Shown here: piece by piece, positions 31,135-39,690 of the stretch
Numbering within the stretch: position 1 is the stretch's first letter
Layout: each line of letters starts with the position of its first letter
NCBI GenBank assembly: GCA_026645945.1
Contig: JAPKMO010000022.1
Coordinates: 1-48,889, forward strand
Length of the DNA stretch: 48,889 nucleotides
Direction: 5' to 3'
Source of the DNA: Anaerolineae bacterium
GTDB taxonomy: Bacteria; Chloroflexota; Anaerolineae; Aggregatilineales; Phototrophicaceae
The notes under the pieces: model-generated
What the model was told of the DNA's origin: nothing
The model's database searches: none
The model's input: only the letters and a program-made list of their open reading frames with translations
Translations under genes and position numbers: made by a program

Positions 31135-32328
31135 CTAATACTTCACGTCTACCTGTTTTTTGCCCTGCGCCGATTCGAGAATCGCGTCACAGACGACGGC
31201 GGCGCGGTAGCCGTCCTCGAAAGTCGCGCCGATGGGGGCTACGGCCTTGTCGTTAACGATGCAGTCCAGCAGATGCGCGATTTCATGCACGAAGGTGTGT
31301 TCCCAGCCGATCATGTGGCCCTGCGGCCACCAATTTTCCCACCAGGGATGATACCCCTCGCTGATGAGGACATTGGTGAAGCCCTGGGTTTCTTTCGGCT
31401 CGTCGCCCACCCAGAACACGTCCAGTTCGTTCATGCGTTCCAGGTTAAAGCGGATGCTGCCCTTCTCGCCGTTGATCTCCAGCACTTCATAGTTTTTGTG
31501 GCCGGCGGCGAAGCGGGTGGCTTCCAGCGTGCCGAGCGCGCCGTTTTCAAACTCCACCGCCGCCACGAATGCGTCGTCCACGTCCACCGTCCCCATCGAG
31601 CCGTCGGCGTTGGGGCGGTTTTTGATGAACGTCTGGGCCATGGCGCTGACGCCCTTGATGCCGCCAACCAGATAATGCGCCAGGTCAATGATGTGCGCGC
31701 CCAGGTCGCCGAGCGCGCCGCTGCCGGCCACTTTTTTATCCAGCCGCCAGATCATCGGCGTGTTGTAGTGCGGCATAATCCACTCTTGCAGGTACATGGC
31801 GCGGAAGTGATAAATGCGCCCCAGCGCGCCGCTTTCGATCAACAAACGCGCCTGCCGAATGGCCGGCACGAAGCGGTAGTTGAAAGCCACCATATGTTTG
31901 ACGCCGGCTTTGTTGACCGCATCCAGCATAGTTTTGGATTCTTCCGCCGTGCGCGCCAGCGGCTTTTCGCACAGGATATGTTTGCCGGCCTGGGCGGCAG
32001 CGATACACGGTTCGGCGTGGGCGTCGTTGGGGCCGCCGTTGTCGAACAGTTTTACGGCGGGGTCTTCCAGCATTTTGCGCCAGTCGGTGTAATAGCGCGC
32101 GTACCCGTAGCGCCGGGCCGCCTCAGCGGTCGCGGCCTCGTTCCGCCCGCAGATCGCCGCCAGGGTGGGGACGGCGGGCGGCGGATAGATCATGTAGGGG
32201 AGCTTTTTGAAAGCATTGGTATGCGCCTTGCCCATGAAGGCGTATCCGAGCATCCCGACGCCGATCTGCGGGGCTTCTTTTTCCGCCCGCGCGCCGGCCA
32301 TCGTCGTAAAACCACCACTCTCGCTCAT
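31135..32328 (-). CDS. Gfo/Idh/MocA-family oxidoreductase with intact EKP motif
   Basis: 397 aa, ATG with TAGGAGG ahead. The N-terminal Rossmann fold starts IGVGMLGYAFMGKAHTNAF, and the nicotinamide-side motif GKHILCEKPLA carries the catalytic Lys of EKP. The C-terminal beta-sheet domain has MVAFNYRFVPAIRQARLLIE and GDLGAHIIDLAHYLVG, with His and Asp residues at the sugar site. It should oxidise or reduce a hydroxyl of a sugar or inositol using NAD(P). It is the last gene of the locus, 9 bp after a TIM-barrel isomerase, so the two are likely consecutive steps. Confidence 0.92.
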   Translation of the reverse strand: MSESGGFTTMAGARAEKEAPQIGVGMLGYAFMGKAHTNAFKKLPYMIYPPPAVPTLAAICGRNEAATAEAARRYGYARYYTDWRKMLEDPAVKLFDNGGPNDAHAEPCIAAAQAGKHILCEKPLARTAEESKTMLDAVNKAGVKHMVAFNYRFVPAIRQARLLIESGALGRIYHFRAMYLQEWIMPHYNTPMIWRLDKKVAGSGALGDLGAHIIDLAHYLVGGIKGVSAMAQTFIKNRPNADGSMGTVDVDDAFVAAVEFENGALGTLEATRFAAGHKNYEVLEINGEKGSIRFNLERMNELDVFWVGDEPKETQGFTNVLISEGYHPWWENWWPQGHMIGWEHTFVHEIAHLLDCIVNDKAVAPIGATFEDGYRAAVVCDAILESAQGKKQVDVKY

Positions 32329-32337
32329 GTTGGCCTC

Positions 32338-33342
32338 CTACTTTTTAGCCGCGAAGGCGGCGTCAAAGGCGGCCTGTGAGGCCGTGAAGTCCTGGCTGCG
32401 AACCATCTTCAGCGCCTCCGGCGCGCCCCATTCCCGATCCATGCCGCTGTCTTCCCATTCAATCGAAAGCGGCCCCTGGTAGCCGATGCGGTTGAGCGCC
32501 CGAATGATACGATCCCACTTTACATCGCCGCGCCCCGGCGAAACGAAGTCCCAGCCCCGGCGGTGGTCGCCAAAGTCCAGGTGCGACGACAGGATGCTGT
32601 TGCGCCCAGTAAGCTGCACCCGCGAGTCCTTGACGTGGACGTGGAAAATGCGATCCGGGAACTCGTTGATGAACTCCACCGGGTCAAACAACTGGTGGAT
32701 GAAGTGGCTGGGGTCGAAGTTGAAGCCGAAGTTGGGATGGTAATCAATCGCCTTCAGCGCCCGCTCCGACGTGATAATGTCGTAAGCGATTTCGGTGGGG
32801 TGGACTTCCAGGGCATATTTAACGTCTTCCTGCTTAAAAACCTCCAGGATAGGCAGCCAGCGGTCGGCGAAATCTTTATAACCGACTTCAATATCGGCCT
32901 GGCTGGTGGGCGGGAAGAAATACAGCTTGGCCCATACGCTGCTGCCGGTGAAGCCGTTCACGACGCCGACGCCGAACTTTTTGGCGGCGCGGGCCGTGTT
33001 TTTAAGCTCCTCGGCGGCGCGCTGGCGCACGCCTTCAGGGCTGCCGTCGCCCCACAGGCGGGCCGGCAGGATGCTCTTGTGGCGGTTATCAATCGGGTCG
33101 TCGCAAACACACTGGCCGACCAGATGGGTGCTGATGGCGAAACATTTGAGGTTATATTTATTGAGGATGTCCCAGCGGCTTTGCACGTAGCCGTCTTCCG
33201 CCAGGGCGCGGTCAACTTCAAAATGGTCGCCCCAGCAGGCCAGTTCCAGGCCGTCGAAGCCCCAGGCGCTGGCTTTTTTCGCCACGTCTTCCAGGGTCAG
33301 GTCGGCCCACTGGCCGGTGAACAACGTAACGGGTCGTGACAT
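32338..33342 (-). CDS. TIM-barrel sugar isomerase/epimerase (AP endonuclease 2 family)
   Basis: 334 aa, ATG preceded by AAGGAG. The barrel has the metal-binding acidic and His residues of this family: [14 protein letters not shown] (Glu), [14 protein letters not shown] (Asp and His), [12 protein letters not shown] (His) and [13 protein letters not shown] (Glu). These hold a divalent ion that helps to move a proton between carbons of a ketose or inosose. It is flanked by two oxidoreductase genes, so its substrate is probably a keto-sugar made by one of them. Members include IolE/IolI-like enzymes, but specificity cannot be read from sequence. Confidence 0.88.
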   Translation of the reverse strand: MSRPVTLFTGQWADLTLEDVAKKASAWGFDGLELACWGDHFEVDRALAEDGYVQSRWDILNKYNLKCFAISTHLVGQCVCDDPIDNRHKSILPARLWGDGSPEGVRQRAAEELKNTARAAKKFGVGVVNGFTGSSVWAKLYFFPPTSQADIEVGYKDFADRWLPILEVFKQEDVKYALEVHPTEIAYDIITSERALKAIDYHPNFGFNFDPSHFIHQLFDPVEFINEFPDRIFHVHVKDSRVQLTGRNSILSSHLDFGDHRRGWDFVSPGRGDVKWDRIIRALNRIGYQGPLSIEWEDSGMDREWGAPEALKMVRSQDFTASQAAFDAAFAAKK

Positions 33343-33387
33343 AATCGTAAGTCTCCTTTGGTAGAAAACATCTGTTATCGTTTGTGG

Positions 33388-33408
33388 GGGCAGGCCGCAG
33401 ACCTGCCC
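33388..33408. repeat. Hairpin GGGCAGG-N7-CCTGCCC
   Basis: Lies in the 66-bp gap between the 369-residue oxidoreductase gene and the 334-residue isomerase gene, directly after the stop. There is a 7-bp perfect stem and no T-run. It may protect the upstream message or soften readthrough. Confidence 0.45.
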
Positions 33409-34518
33409 TTATTTCAACAGCGTGAAGTCCGGCAGTTTGATTGTTTCGCCGCCGCGCAGCGCCGATTCGTGCGCCAGGATGCCGACGCACGTCCAATTGG
33501 CGGACTGGCGGGCGTTCGGGAACGGGTCGCGGTCTTCGACGATGCTCATCAAAAACTCGTGCGCCAGGTGCGGGTGCGAGCCGCCATGACCGCTGCCCTG
33601 GATGAACGATAGATGCTGCTGTTCCCCGCCGTACACGCCGCCGGTGGTGAACTTCTGAATCGGCTCCGGCAGCAGGTGGGCGTAGTCCAGCACGTCTATG
33701 TGGCGCGGCCTTTCGCCGATATGCACGACCGGCGCGGTGTGTTCGATCAGCGGCCATTCAAACGACATCTTGCTGCCGTATACGTCGAAGCTCTCGCGGT
33801 ACTGGCGCGCCGTGTTAAACAGCGAGCGCATCACCTCGGCTACCAGGTCGGAGTCGTGCATTTTGATGTGTGCCGTTTCGATGGCGAAGGGCGAGTTGTA
33901 CTTGGGAATCAGATGTTCCTGGATGCGGCCAGAGCCGAAACACGTTACCGACTCGGCATCCTTGCCGGCCAGCGCCAGGCACGGGCTGACGACGTGGGTG
34001 GCGTAGTGCATAGGCGGCAGGCCTTCCCAATAACCCGGCCAGCCCAGCATCTCCTGCTGGTGCGTGGCGCGTAAATACTGGATGCGCCCCAGCTTGCCGG
34101 TGGTGTACAGCTCCTTGACGTACAGGAACTCGCGGGAATAAATGACCGTTTCGGCCATCATGTACTTTTTGCCGGATGCCTGCTGCGCCTCGACAATCTG
34201 GCGGCATTCCTCGACCGTCGTCGCCATCGGCACGGTGCTGGCGACGTGTTTGCCGGCCTTCAGCGCGGCGATGCTTTGCGGCGCGTGCAGGTGGATGGGG
34301 CTGTTGATGTGAACGGCGTCCACGTTCGGGTCGGCGATCAGCTCTTCAAAATCGGTGTAGCGTTTTTCGATGCCGAAGGTGTCGCCTACTTCGTCCAGGC
34401 GGCTTTTGGTGCGCTGGCAGATGGCGTACATATTAGCGTGGGGGTGCGCCTGATAGATAGGGATGAACTCCGCGCCGAACCCCAGGCCGACGATGGCGAC
34501 ATTTATTTTGTCTGGCAT
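33409..34518 (-). CDS. Gfo/Idh/MocA-family oxidoreductase lacking the EKP lysine
   Basis: 369 aa, ATG with GAGGAG ahead. The Rossmann part is clear: INVAIVGLGFGAEFIPIYQ, then DAVHINSPIHLHAPQ. At the place of the EKP motif it reads GKHVASTVPMATTVEECRQI, so the catalytic Lys is replaced by Val. The C-terminal domain has PPMHYATHVVSPCLALAGKD with the usual His. Either another residue donates the proton, as in some subfamilies, or the protein does different chemistry from the EKP-type paralogue at 31135. It lies between the two isomerase genes. Confidence 0.9.
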   Translation of the reverse strand: MPDKINVAIVGLGFGAEFIPIYQAHPHANMYAICQRTKSRLDEVGDTFGIEKRYTDFEELIADPNVDAVHINSPIHLHAPQSIAALKAGKHVASTVPMATTVEECRQIVEAQQASGKKYMMAETVIYSREFLYVKELYTTGKLGRIQYLRATHQQEMLGWPGYWEGLPPMHYATHVVSPCLALAGKDAESVTCFGSGRIQEHLIPKYNSPFAIETAHIKMHDSDLVAEVMRSLFNTARQYRESFDVYGSKMSFEWPLIEHTAPVVHIGERPRHIDVLDYAHLLPEPIQKFTTGGVYGGEQQHLSFIQGSGHGGSHPHLAHEFLMSIVEDRDPFPNARQSANWTCVGILAHESALRGGETIKLPDFTLLK

Positions 34519-34553
34519 AAATGGTTCTCCTCACATAACATTTTTTCTGTATC

Positions 34554-34577
34554 AGGGGCGCAAGGCCTTGCGCCCCT
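34554..34577. repeat. Perfect 24-bp palindrome AGGGGCGCAAGG / CCTTGCGCCCCT
   Basis: Lies in the 86-bp gap between an isomerase gene and an oxidoreductase gene. It is a 12-bp perfect self-complementary arm pair, followed by ACTT. It resembles the GCCCCTAC-ended hairpin at 4252-4284, so probably a dispersed repeat. Confidence 0.6.
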
Positions 34578-34604
34578 ACTTATCGCTGCATCCGCATCAT
34601 GTCC

Positions 34605-35453
34605 CTACGACAGCAGGCCCTTCAAAAACTTCAGCCCGTTTGCCGCCAGGGCGTCCTGGCTTTCGGCCAGCGGTCGCCAGATGGCCGCCGCGCGGGCGAT
34701 GCTTTTCACCTTGTTGGTGAACGATTCGATCACCACCGGGCCGTCATAGCCGATGTCTTTGAGGGCTTTCGCCACGTCCGCCCAGGGGACATGCCCGGAA
34801 CCGGGCGCGCCCCGGTCGTTTTCGCACGAGTGCAGATGCACCAGCCGTTTGCCGGCCAGCCGGATGGCATCGCCTAAAGAACGTTCCTCGATATTCATGT
34901 GGAACGTATCCAGCATGATCTGGCAGGCCGGGCTGCCGACCCGCTCCACCACTTCGGCCACCTGCGCGGCTAGGTTGATGAAGCTGGTTTCAAAACGGTT
35001 GAGCGGCTCGACGCCCATCACCACACCGCGTTCACCAGCGTAGTCGGCCAGCGCCTTAAGCTGCTCTACCAGCACGGCCATATCCTGGGCGCGTTCTTCC
35101 GGTGTTTGCTGCCACACACGCCCGACCGACGAATACAGCGGGCCGACAAAATTCGTGCCGCCCAGCGCCTTCACGGCGTCTATGCAGTGGCGAATGTAAG
35201 CTGCGCCGTTTTCCCGGATGGCGGCGTCCGGGTGGATGAGGTCGCGGTCTGGCCCCATGGCGGCGCACACGCTCACGCCCAGGCCGCTGGCTTTGATGAT
35301 GTCCGCCGCGCGGGCGTAGTCTATGTCCGACGTGCCTTCGACCGGCACTTCAATCCAGTCGAAACCGAGACTCGCCACGTGCGGCGCGAGGTTTTCCAGT
35401 TCCGCCGTCGTCAGCGGCGAAACCCATACCCAGGTATTCACCCCGAATCTCAC
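34605..35453 (-). CDS. TIM-barrel epimerase of the D-tagatose/D-psicose 3-epimerase type
   Basis: 282 aa; GTG start at 35453 with AAGGAGG 6 nt upstream. The metal site of ketose 3-epimerases is complete: Glu in MGVEPLNRFETSF, Asp in ACQIMLDTFHMNIEE, His in LVHLHSCENDRGAPGSGHVP and Glu in GPVVIESFT. GSGHVPW is a further signature of this group. Such enzymes invert the C3 hydroxyl of free ketohexoses or related sugars. It is the first catabolic gene after the transporter genes, so it may act early. The true sugar is not evident. Confidence 0.9.
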   Translation of the reverse strand: MRFGVNTWVWVSPLTTAELENLAPHVASLGFDWIEVPVEGTSDIDYARAADIIKASGLGVSVCAAMGPDRDLIHPDAAIRENGAAYIRHCIDAVKALGGTNFVGPLYSSVGRVWQQTPEERAQDMAVLVEQLKALADYAGERGVVMGVEPLNRFETSFINLAAQVAEVVERVGSPACQIMLDTFHMNIEERSLGDAIRLAGKRLVHLHSCENDRGAPGSGHVPWADVAKALKDIGYDGPVVIESFTNKVKSIARAAAIWRPLAESQDALAANGLKFLKGLLS

Positions 35454-35502
35454 GAGTTGACCTCCTTAAAAAACGACATTTTTGACACAAGCCATTCTGT
35501 GG

Positions 35503-35522
35503 GGGCGCGGCATACCGCGCCC
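35503..35522. repeat. Hairpin GGGCGCGG-CATA-CCGCGCCC
   Basis: A perfect 8-bp stem with a 4-nt loop in the 84-bp gap between the second ATPase gene and the epimerase gene. It has no T-run. It could set the ratio of transporter to enzyme message. Confidence 0.5.
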
Positions 35523-35537
35523 ATAAAAACACGATCT

Positions 35538-36593
35538 CTACAAAACAATCCGCCGGCCTTCCTGGTCGAAATAATGCAGCCGCTCGCGGACAACATTAAA
35601 GCGCACCTCGTCGCCGATGCGTAAATCGGTGATGCCCGGCACGATGCTCAACAGCGTTTGCGCGCCGGAGCGGATGTGAACGATGGTTTCCACGCCCAGC
35701 GGCTCGGTCAGCGCCACCTGCCCGGCGAACTCGCCGTCCGGGGATGGTTTCACGTCCTCCGGTCGGATGCCAAGCATGAAAGCCGCGTGCAGCGTATCGG
35801 GCGCCGGCACGTGCATGGTGCTTTCGGCCACGTGGAGCGTGCCGTTCTCGCGCCGGGCGGGCATCAAGTTGATGCGCGGCGTGCCGACCAACTGCGCCAC
35901 AAAGGTATCCACCGGGCGGTCGTAGATGTCGCTGGGTGAGCCGGTCTGGACAATCTGCCCCTCGCGCAGCACGCCGATGCGGTCGGACATGGTAAGCGCC
36001 TCAATCTGGTCGTGCGTGACGAACAGAATGGTGCTGGACTGCACCTTCTGGATGTGCTGAAGCTCCACCCGCAGCGACTCGCGCAGTTTGGCGTCCAGGT
36101 TGGAAAGCGGCTCGTCCATCAGGTAAATACGCGGCTCGCGCACGATGGCGCGCCCGATGGACACGCGCTGCATTTCCCCGCCGGACAGGTGCGCCGTTTT
36201 GCGTTCCAGCAGGTGGCCGATATGCAGGATTTCGGCGGCGTGGTGGATGCGCTGGCGAATGTCCGCCTCCGGCATGTTCCGCAGCGGCGAGCGCAGCGGG
36301 AAGGCCAGGTTGTCGTAAACCGACATATTGGGGTACAGCGAATACTGCTGGAAGACAAAAGCGATGTCCCGTTCGGCGGGCATGAGCGCGTCTACCGGCT
36401 CGCCGTCAAACAGGATGCTGCCTTCGTCCTGCTTTTCCAGCCCGGCGATCACCCGCAGGGTGGTGGTTTTGCCGGCGCCCGTCGGGCCAAGCAGCACGAA
36501 AAACTCACCATGATTGATGGTTAACGAAACGTCGCGCAGGGCCGTAACCTGTTTAAAGCGTTTGGTGATGTTTTGCAGGGCGACGTTGCTCAT
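35538..36593 (-). CDS. Sugar ABC transporter ATP-binding protein (second of two)
   Basis: 351 aa. Walker A GPTGAGKT at 36-43, Q-loop VFQQYSLYPNMS, signature LSGGE at 136-140, Walker B YLMDEP near 157-162 and switch His194 (VTHDQ). The C-terminal 120 residues are the TOBE/OB region of the MalK/UgpC group, with GIRPEDVKPS. It should power import through the two permeases upstream. It overlaps the other ATPase gene as TGATG, so the two are made together and may form a heterodimer, as GlpS and GlpT do in the Rhizobium glycerol importer. Confidence 0.92.
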   Translation of the reverse strand: MSNVALQNITKRFKQVTALRDVSLTINHGEFFVLLGPTGAGKTTTLRVIAGLEKQDEGSILFDGEPVDALMPAERDIAFVFQQYSLYPNMSVYDNLAFPLRSPLRNMPEADIRQRIHHAAEILHIGHLLERKTAHLSGGEMQRVSIGRAIVREPRIYLMDEPLSNLDAKLRESLRVELQHIQKVQSSTILFVTHDQIEALTMSDRIGVLREGQIVQTGSPSDIYDRPVDTFVAQLVGTPRINLMPARRENGTLHVAESTMHVPAPDTLHAAFMLGIRPEDVKPSPDGEFAGQVALTEPLGVETIVHIRSGAQTLLSIVPGITDLRIGDEVRFNVVRERLHYFDQEGRRIVL

Positions 36594-37687
36594 CAGCGCA
36601 CCTCCTCCAGGGCGACTTCGGTTTCGGCGTCGAAGAACCGCACCATGTCCGGGTGCAGGTCAAAACGCACCACCTCGCCGATCTTAAAATGTTCCTGGCG
36701 GCTGGCGCGGGCATGTACCATCTCGCCGTCCTCGCCGTTTAGGCTGAGGTGCAGCATGGTATAACCGCCGTGCATATCGGCGGCATACACCGTTGCCGTC
36801 AGCGCGCCGCCCCCGCCGATGCGCGTCGCTTCCGGGCGGAAGCCGACGATCACCCGGCCAGCCTGGCCCAGCCGGGCGCGCAGGGCGCGGTCCCAGGCTT
36901 CTGGCACAGGGTAACGATTGCCGCCCGGCAGGGCGACGATGCCGTCGGCATAACCGCCGGACAGCAGGTTCATGCCGGGGCTGCCGATAAAACGCGCCAC
37001 GAACAGGTTGTGCGGCTTGTGGTACACATCGGCGGGCGTGCCGACCTGCTGCACGACCGCGTTGGACATCACCACGATGCGGTCGCCCATCGCCATCGCT
37101 TCGATCTGGTCGTGGGTGACGTAGACGGTGGTGGCGTGCTGGTCAATGTGCAGCCGCTTGATTTCGGCGCGCATCGTCTCGCGCAGTTCGGCATCCAGCG
37201 CCCCCAGCGGCTCGTCCATCAAAAAGGCCGCCGGGCGGCGCACCAGCGCCCGCGCCAGGGCGATCCGCTGCTGGTCGCCGCCGCTCAACGCGCCGGGGCG
37301 CAGCCGCAGCAGGTGTTCGATCCGCAGCAGGGCGGCCACTTCCGCTACGCGCTTTTCCACCTCCGCGCCGCTTTCGCCCTGGGCTTGCAGCGGGAAGGCG
37401 ATGTTCTGCCATACCGACAGGTGCGGGTAGAGCGCAAAAAACTGAAAGACAAAAGCGATGTCCCGGTCGCTGGGGTGCGCCCAGGTCACGTCGCGCCCGT
37501 TGAGCAAAATCTGCCCGCTGCTGACGGCCTCCAGGCCGGAGATCATCCGCAGGGTGGTGGTTTTGCCGCAGCCGGACGGGCCGAGCAGCACGACGAACTC
37601 GCCGTCCTGGATGGTTAAATCCATCGGCTGGACGGCATACACATCGCCGAATTTTTTTTCCACTTGTTGGAGCTGGATGGTTGCCAT
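36593..37687 (-). CDS. Sugar ABC transporter ATP-binding protein (first of two)
   Basis: 364 aa. Walker A GPSGCGKT at 36-43, Q-loop VFQFFALYPHLS, signature LSGGD at 134-138 with DQQR rather than QQQR, Walker B FLMDEP near 155-160 and switch His192 (VTHDQ). The regulatory C-terminus has VIVGFRPEATRIGG. All catalytic residues are present, so it is not a degenerate partner. It lies 12 bp after the MalG-type permease gene and shares a TGATG overlap with the second ATPase gene. Two unlike ATPases in one carbohydrate importer are less usual than a homodimer. Confidence 0.92.
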   Translation of the reverse strand: MATIQLQQVEKKFGDVYAVQPMDLTIQDGEFVVLLGPSGCGKTTTLRMISGLEAVSSGQILLNGRDVTWAHPSDRDIAFVFQFFALYPHLSVWQNIAFPLQAQGESGAEVEKRVAEVAALLRIEHLLRLRPGALSGGDQQRIALARALVRRPAAFLMDEPLGALDAELRETMRAEIKRLHIDQHATTVYVTHDQIEAMAMGDRIVVMSNAVVQQVGTPADVYHKPHNLFVARFIGSPGMNLLSGGYADGIVALPGGNRYPVPEAWDRALRARLGQAGRVIVGFRPEATRIGGGGALTATVYAADMHGGYTMLHLSLNGEDGEMVHARASRQEHFKIGEVVRFDLHPDMVRFFDAETEVALEEVR

Positions 37688-37699
37688 GTTGTCCCCTAC

Positions 37700-38689
37700 T
37701 TATTGGCGGATCGCCCCGAAGGTTACGCCGCGCAGCAGGTACTTCCGCAGCGTAAAGGTGACGATCACCACCGGAATCAGGAAGCCCAGCGACCCGGCGG
37801 CGATGGCCGCCCACTCGATGCCGCCTGTCCCCAGCACCGAGGGGATGCTCGGCGGCGCGGTGCGGGCGCGGTCGGCGGTTAACATCAGCGCGAAGGCGTA
37901 TTCGTTCCAGGCGAAAATCAGGCAAAAAACCGTCGTAGCCGCGATGCCGGTGAGCGACTGCGGCAGCACAATTTTGACGAAGGCTTGCAGGCGGGTATAA
38001 CCGTCCACCATCGCCGCTTCTTCGTATTCGCGCGGGATTTCGTCCAGGAAGCCTTTCAGCAGCCAGACGGAAAACGACAGGTTAAACACCGTGTACAGGA
38101 TAATCATGCCCAGGTGTGTGTCGTAAATGCCGATGGCGCGGTACATCAGAAAAACCGGGATGGTGACGACGACCGGCGGCAGCATACGGGTGCTGAGGAT
38201 AAAAAACAGCAGGTCACCCGCGCCGGGAATGTTGAAGCGGCTGAACGAATAGGCCGACAGCAGCCCCAACGCCACCGAAAAGATGGTGCTGACCCCGGCG
38301 ATGATGAGCGAGTTGGCAAGCCGCTGCGGGTAGTTGCTGGGGCCGGTGATGGCCTGCCCGCGCGACAGGGCGATCTGGTCGGCCCAGTTCAGGTCGGTGC
38401 GCTGGCTGTATTCCTCGATCTGCTGCGTGGTCAGCTGGCGGCGGGAGGTCAGCAGGCTGACGAAACCCTCCAGCGTCGGCTCGAACAGCACCTTAGGCGG
38501 CACGGCCACCGCGTCCGGGCGCGATTTAAACGCCGTCAGCGTCATCCACGCCACCGGGATGAGCATCACCAGGGCGATGAGCAGGACGATCACGGCGCGA
38601 ATGCCGTTGAGCGTGCGGGCGCGTGGGCTGATTTCATCCACCCGCGTGGAATAGTTGACCGCAGGATGAGGCACTGGTTGGGCGGCCAT
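37700..38689 (-). CDS. Sugar ABC transporter permease, MalG type
   Basis: 329 aa. An N-terminal membrane helix (AVIVLLIALVMLIPVAWMTL) is followed by an outside segment of some 80 residues and five more helices. The coupling loop EYEEAAMVDGYTRLQAFVKI is the EAA motif. The Gln- and Arg-rich outside segment (TSRRQLTTQQIEEYSQRTDL) is somewhat longer than in MalG. It forms the channel together with the MalF-type protein encoded 3 bp upstream. It is probably specific for the same sugar as the binding protein at 39691. Confidence 0.93.
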   Translation of the reverse strand: MAAQPVPHPAVNYSTRVDEISPRARTLNGIRAVIVLLIALVMLIPVAWMTLTAFKSRPDAVAVPPKVLFEPTLEGFVSLLTSRRQLTTQQIEEYSQRTDLNWADQIALSRGQAITGPSNYPQRLANSLIIAGVSTIFSVALGLLSAYSFSRFNIPGAGDLLFFILSTRMLPPVVVTIPVFLMYRAIGIYDTHLGMIILYTVFNLSFSVWLLKGFLDEIPREYEEAAMVDGYTRLQAFVKIVLPQSLTGIAATTVFCLIFAWNEYAFALMLTADRARTAPPSIPSVLGTGGIEWAAIAAGSLGFLIPVVIVTFTLRKYLLRGVTFGAIRQ

Positions 38690-38692
38690 ATT

Positions 38693-39628
38693 TTAGCCCT
38701 CCCTCACTTTGTTTAAGGTGCGGATGTAAACGTTGCTGACGGCGATGATGATAACCAGCACGATATACGCCAGCGCGCTGGCGCGCCCGGTGCGGAACTG
38801 CCCCAAAAACGCCTGGCTGTAGATTTCGACCGAAATCATCTGGGTGGCGTTGCCGGGGCCGCCGCCGGTTAAACCCATCACCAGGTCGAAGGCTTTAAAC
38901 GCCTCGATGGTGCGGAACAACACGGCGATGAGCAGCAGCGGCGCGACCTGCGGCAGCGTGATGCGCCGGAACTGGAACCAGGCGCTCGCCCGGTCAATGG
39001 CTGCCGCTTCGTACAGGTAATCCGGGATGGCGCTTAAGCCGGACAGGCACAGCAGCATCACGAAGGGACTCCACATCCACACGTCCACGATGATGATAGC
39101 CCACAGCGCCAGGCTGGGACTCGCCAGCCAGTCCGGCGCGGTGGCCGGATTGCTAAAACCCACCAGGTAGTTGAAGATGCCGTAGGCGGGGTTAAACATC
39201 AGCTTCCAGAACAGGCCGACGACGACCGGCGACAGCATCATGGGGATGAGGATGAGCGTGGTAACGATGCCGCTGCCCCGGAACTTCTTCCGCAGCAGCA
39301 GCGCCAGGCCAAAGCCGATCACCGTCTGCAAGCCGACCGAAATCAGGGCGTAACGCCCCGTCAGGGAAAAATAGCCCCAGATGTCGTTGCTGTTCAGCAG
39401 GCGGTCGAAGTTGGTAAATCCAATCCACTCTGGCGGGCGGTTGGCGATGGCCGAATAGTTGGTGAAGCTTAAAAACAAACTGTAAAACAACGGGAAAATG
39501 TTGATGATAATCAGTAAAATCAGGGTCGGCCAGATGAAAAGCTGGCTGAGTGAGCGGTCGCTGATCTGCCGCCGGTTGGATGGCCGGCTGGCAGGGGCGG
39601 GGGTGGCCTGGGCTTCGTGTTTCAGCAT
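38693..39628 (-). CDS. Sugar ABC transporter permease, MalF/UgpA type
   Basis: 311 aa. A charged N-terminus of some 30 residues leads to six helices beginning LFIWPTLILLIIINIFPLFY, then SLFLSFTNYS. The EAA loop reads YEAAAIDRASAWFQFRRITL. It is one half of the membrane channel of the carbohydrate importer. It starts 62 bp after the binding-protein gene, and a GC hairpin (39657-39681) in that gap may reduce its expression relative to the binding protein. Confidence 0.93.
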   Translation of the reverse strand: MLKHEAQATPAPASRPSNRRQISDRSLSQLFIWPTLILLIIINIFPLFYSLFLSFTNYSAIANRPPEWIGFTNFDRLLNSNDIWGYFSLTGRYALISVGLQTVIGFGLALLLRKKFRGSGIVTTLILIPMMLSPVVVGLFWKLMFNPAYGIFNYLVGFSNPATAPDWLASPSLALWAIIIVDVWMWSPFVMLLCLSGLSAIPDYLYEAAAIDRASAWFQFRRITLPQVAPLLLIAVLFRTIEAFKAFDLVMGLTGGGPGNATQMISVEIYSQAFLGQFRTGRASALAYIVLVIIIAVSNVYIRTLNKVREG

Positions 39629-39656
39629 AAGTCGCCTCTTCTGGATTGCAGGGGAT

Positions 39657-39681
39657 GGAGGGCGAGAAGACCCCGCCCTCC
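39657..39681. repeat. Hairpin GGAGGGCG-N9-CGCCCTCC
   Basis: A perfect 8-bp stem with a 9-nt loop in the gap between the binding-protein gene and the first permease gene. No T-run. Structures at this place in importer operons often protect the 3' end of the binding-protein message. Confidence 0.5.
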
Positions 39682-39690
39682 CGAGAACGC

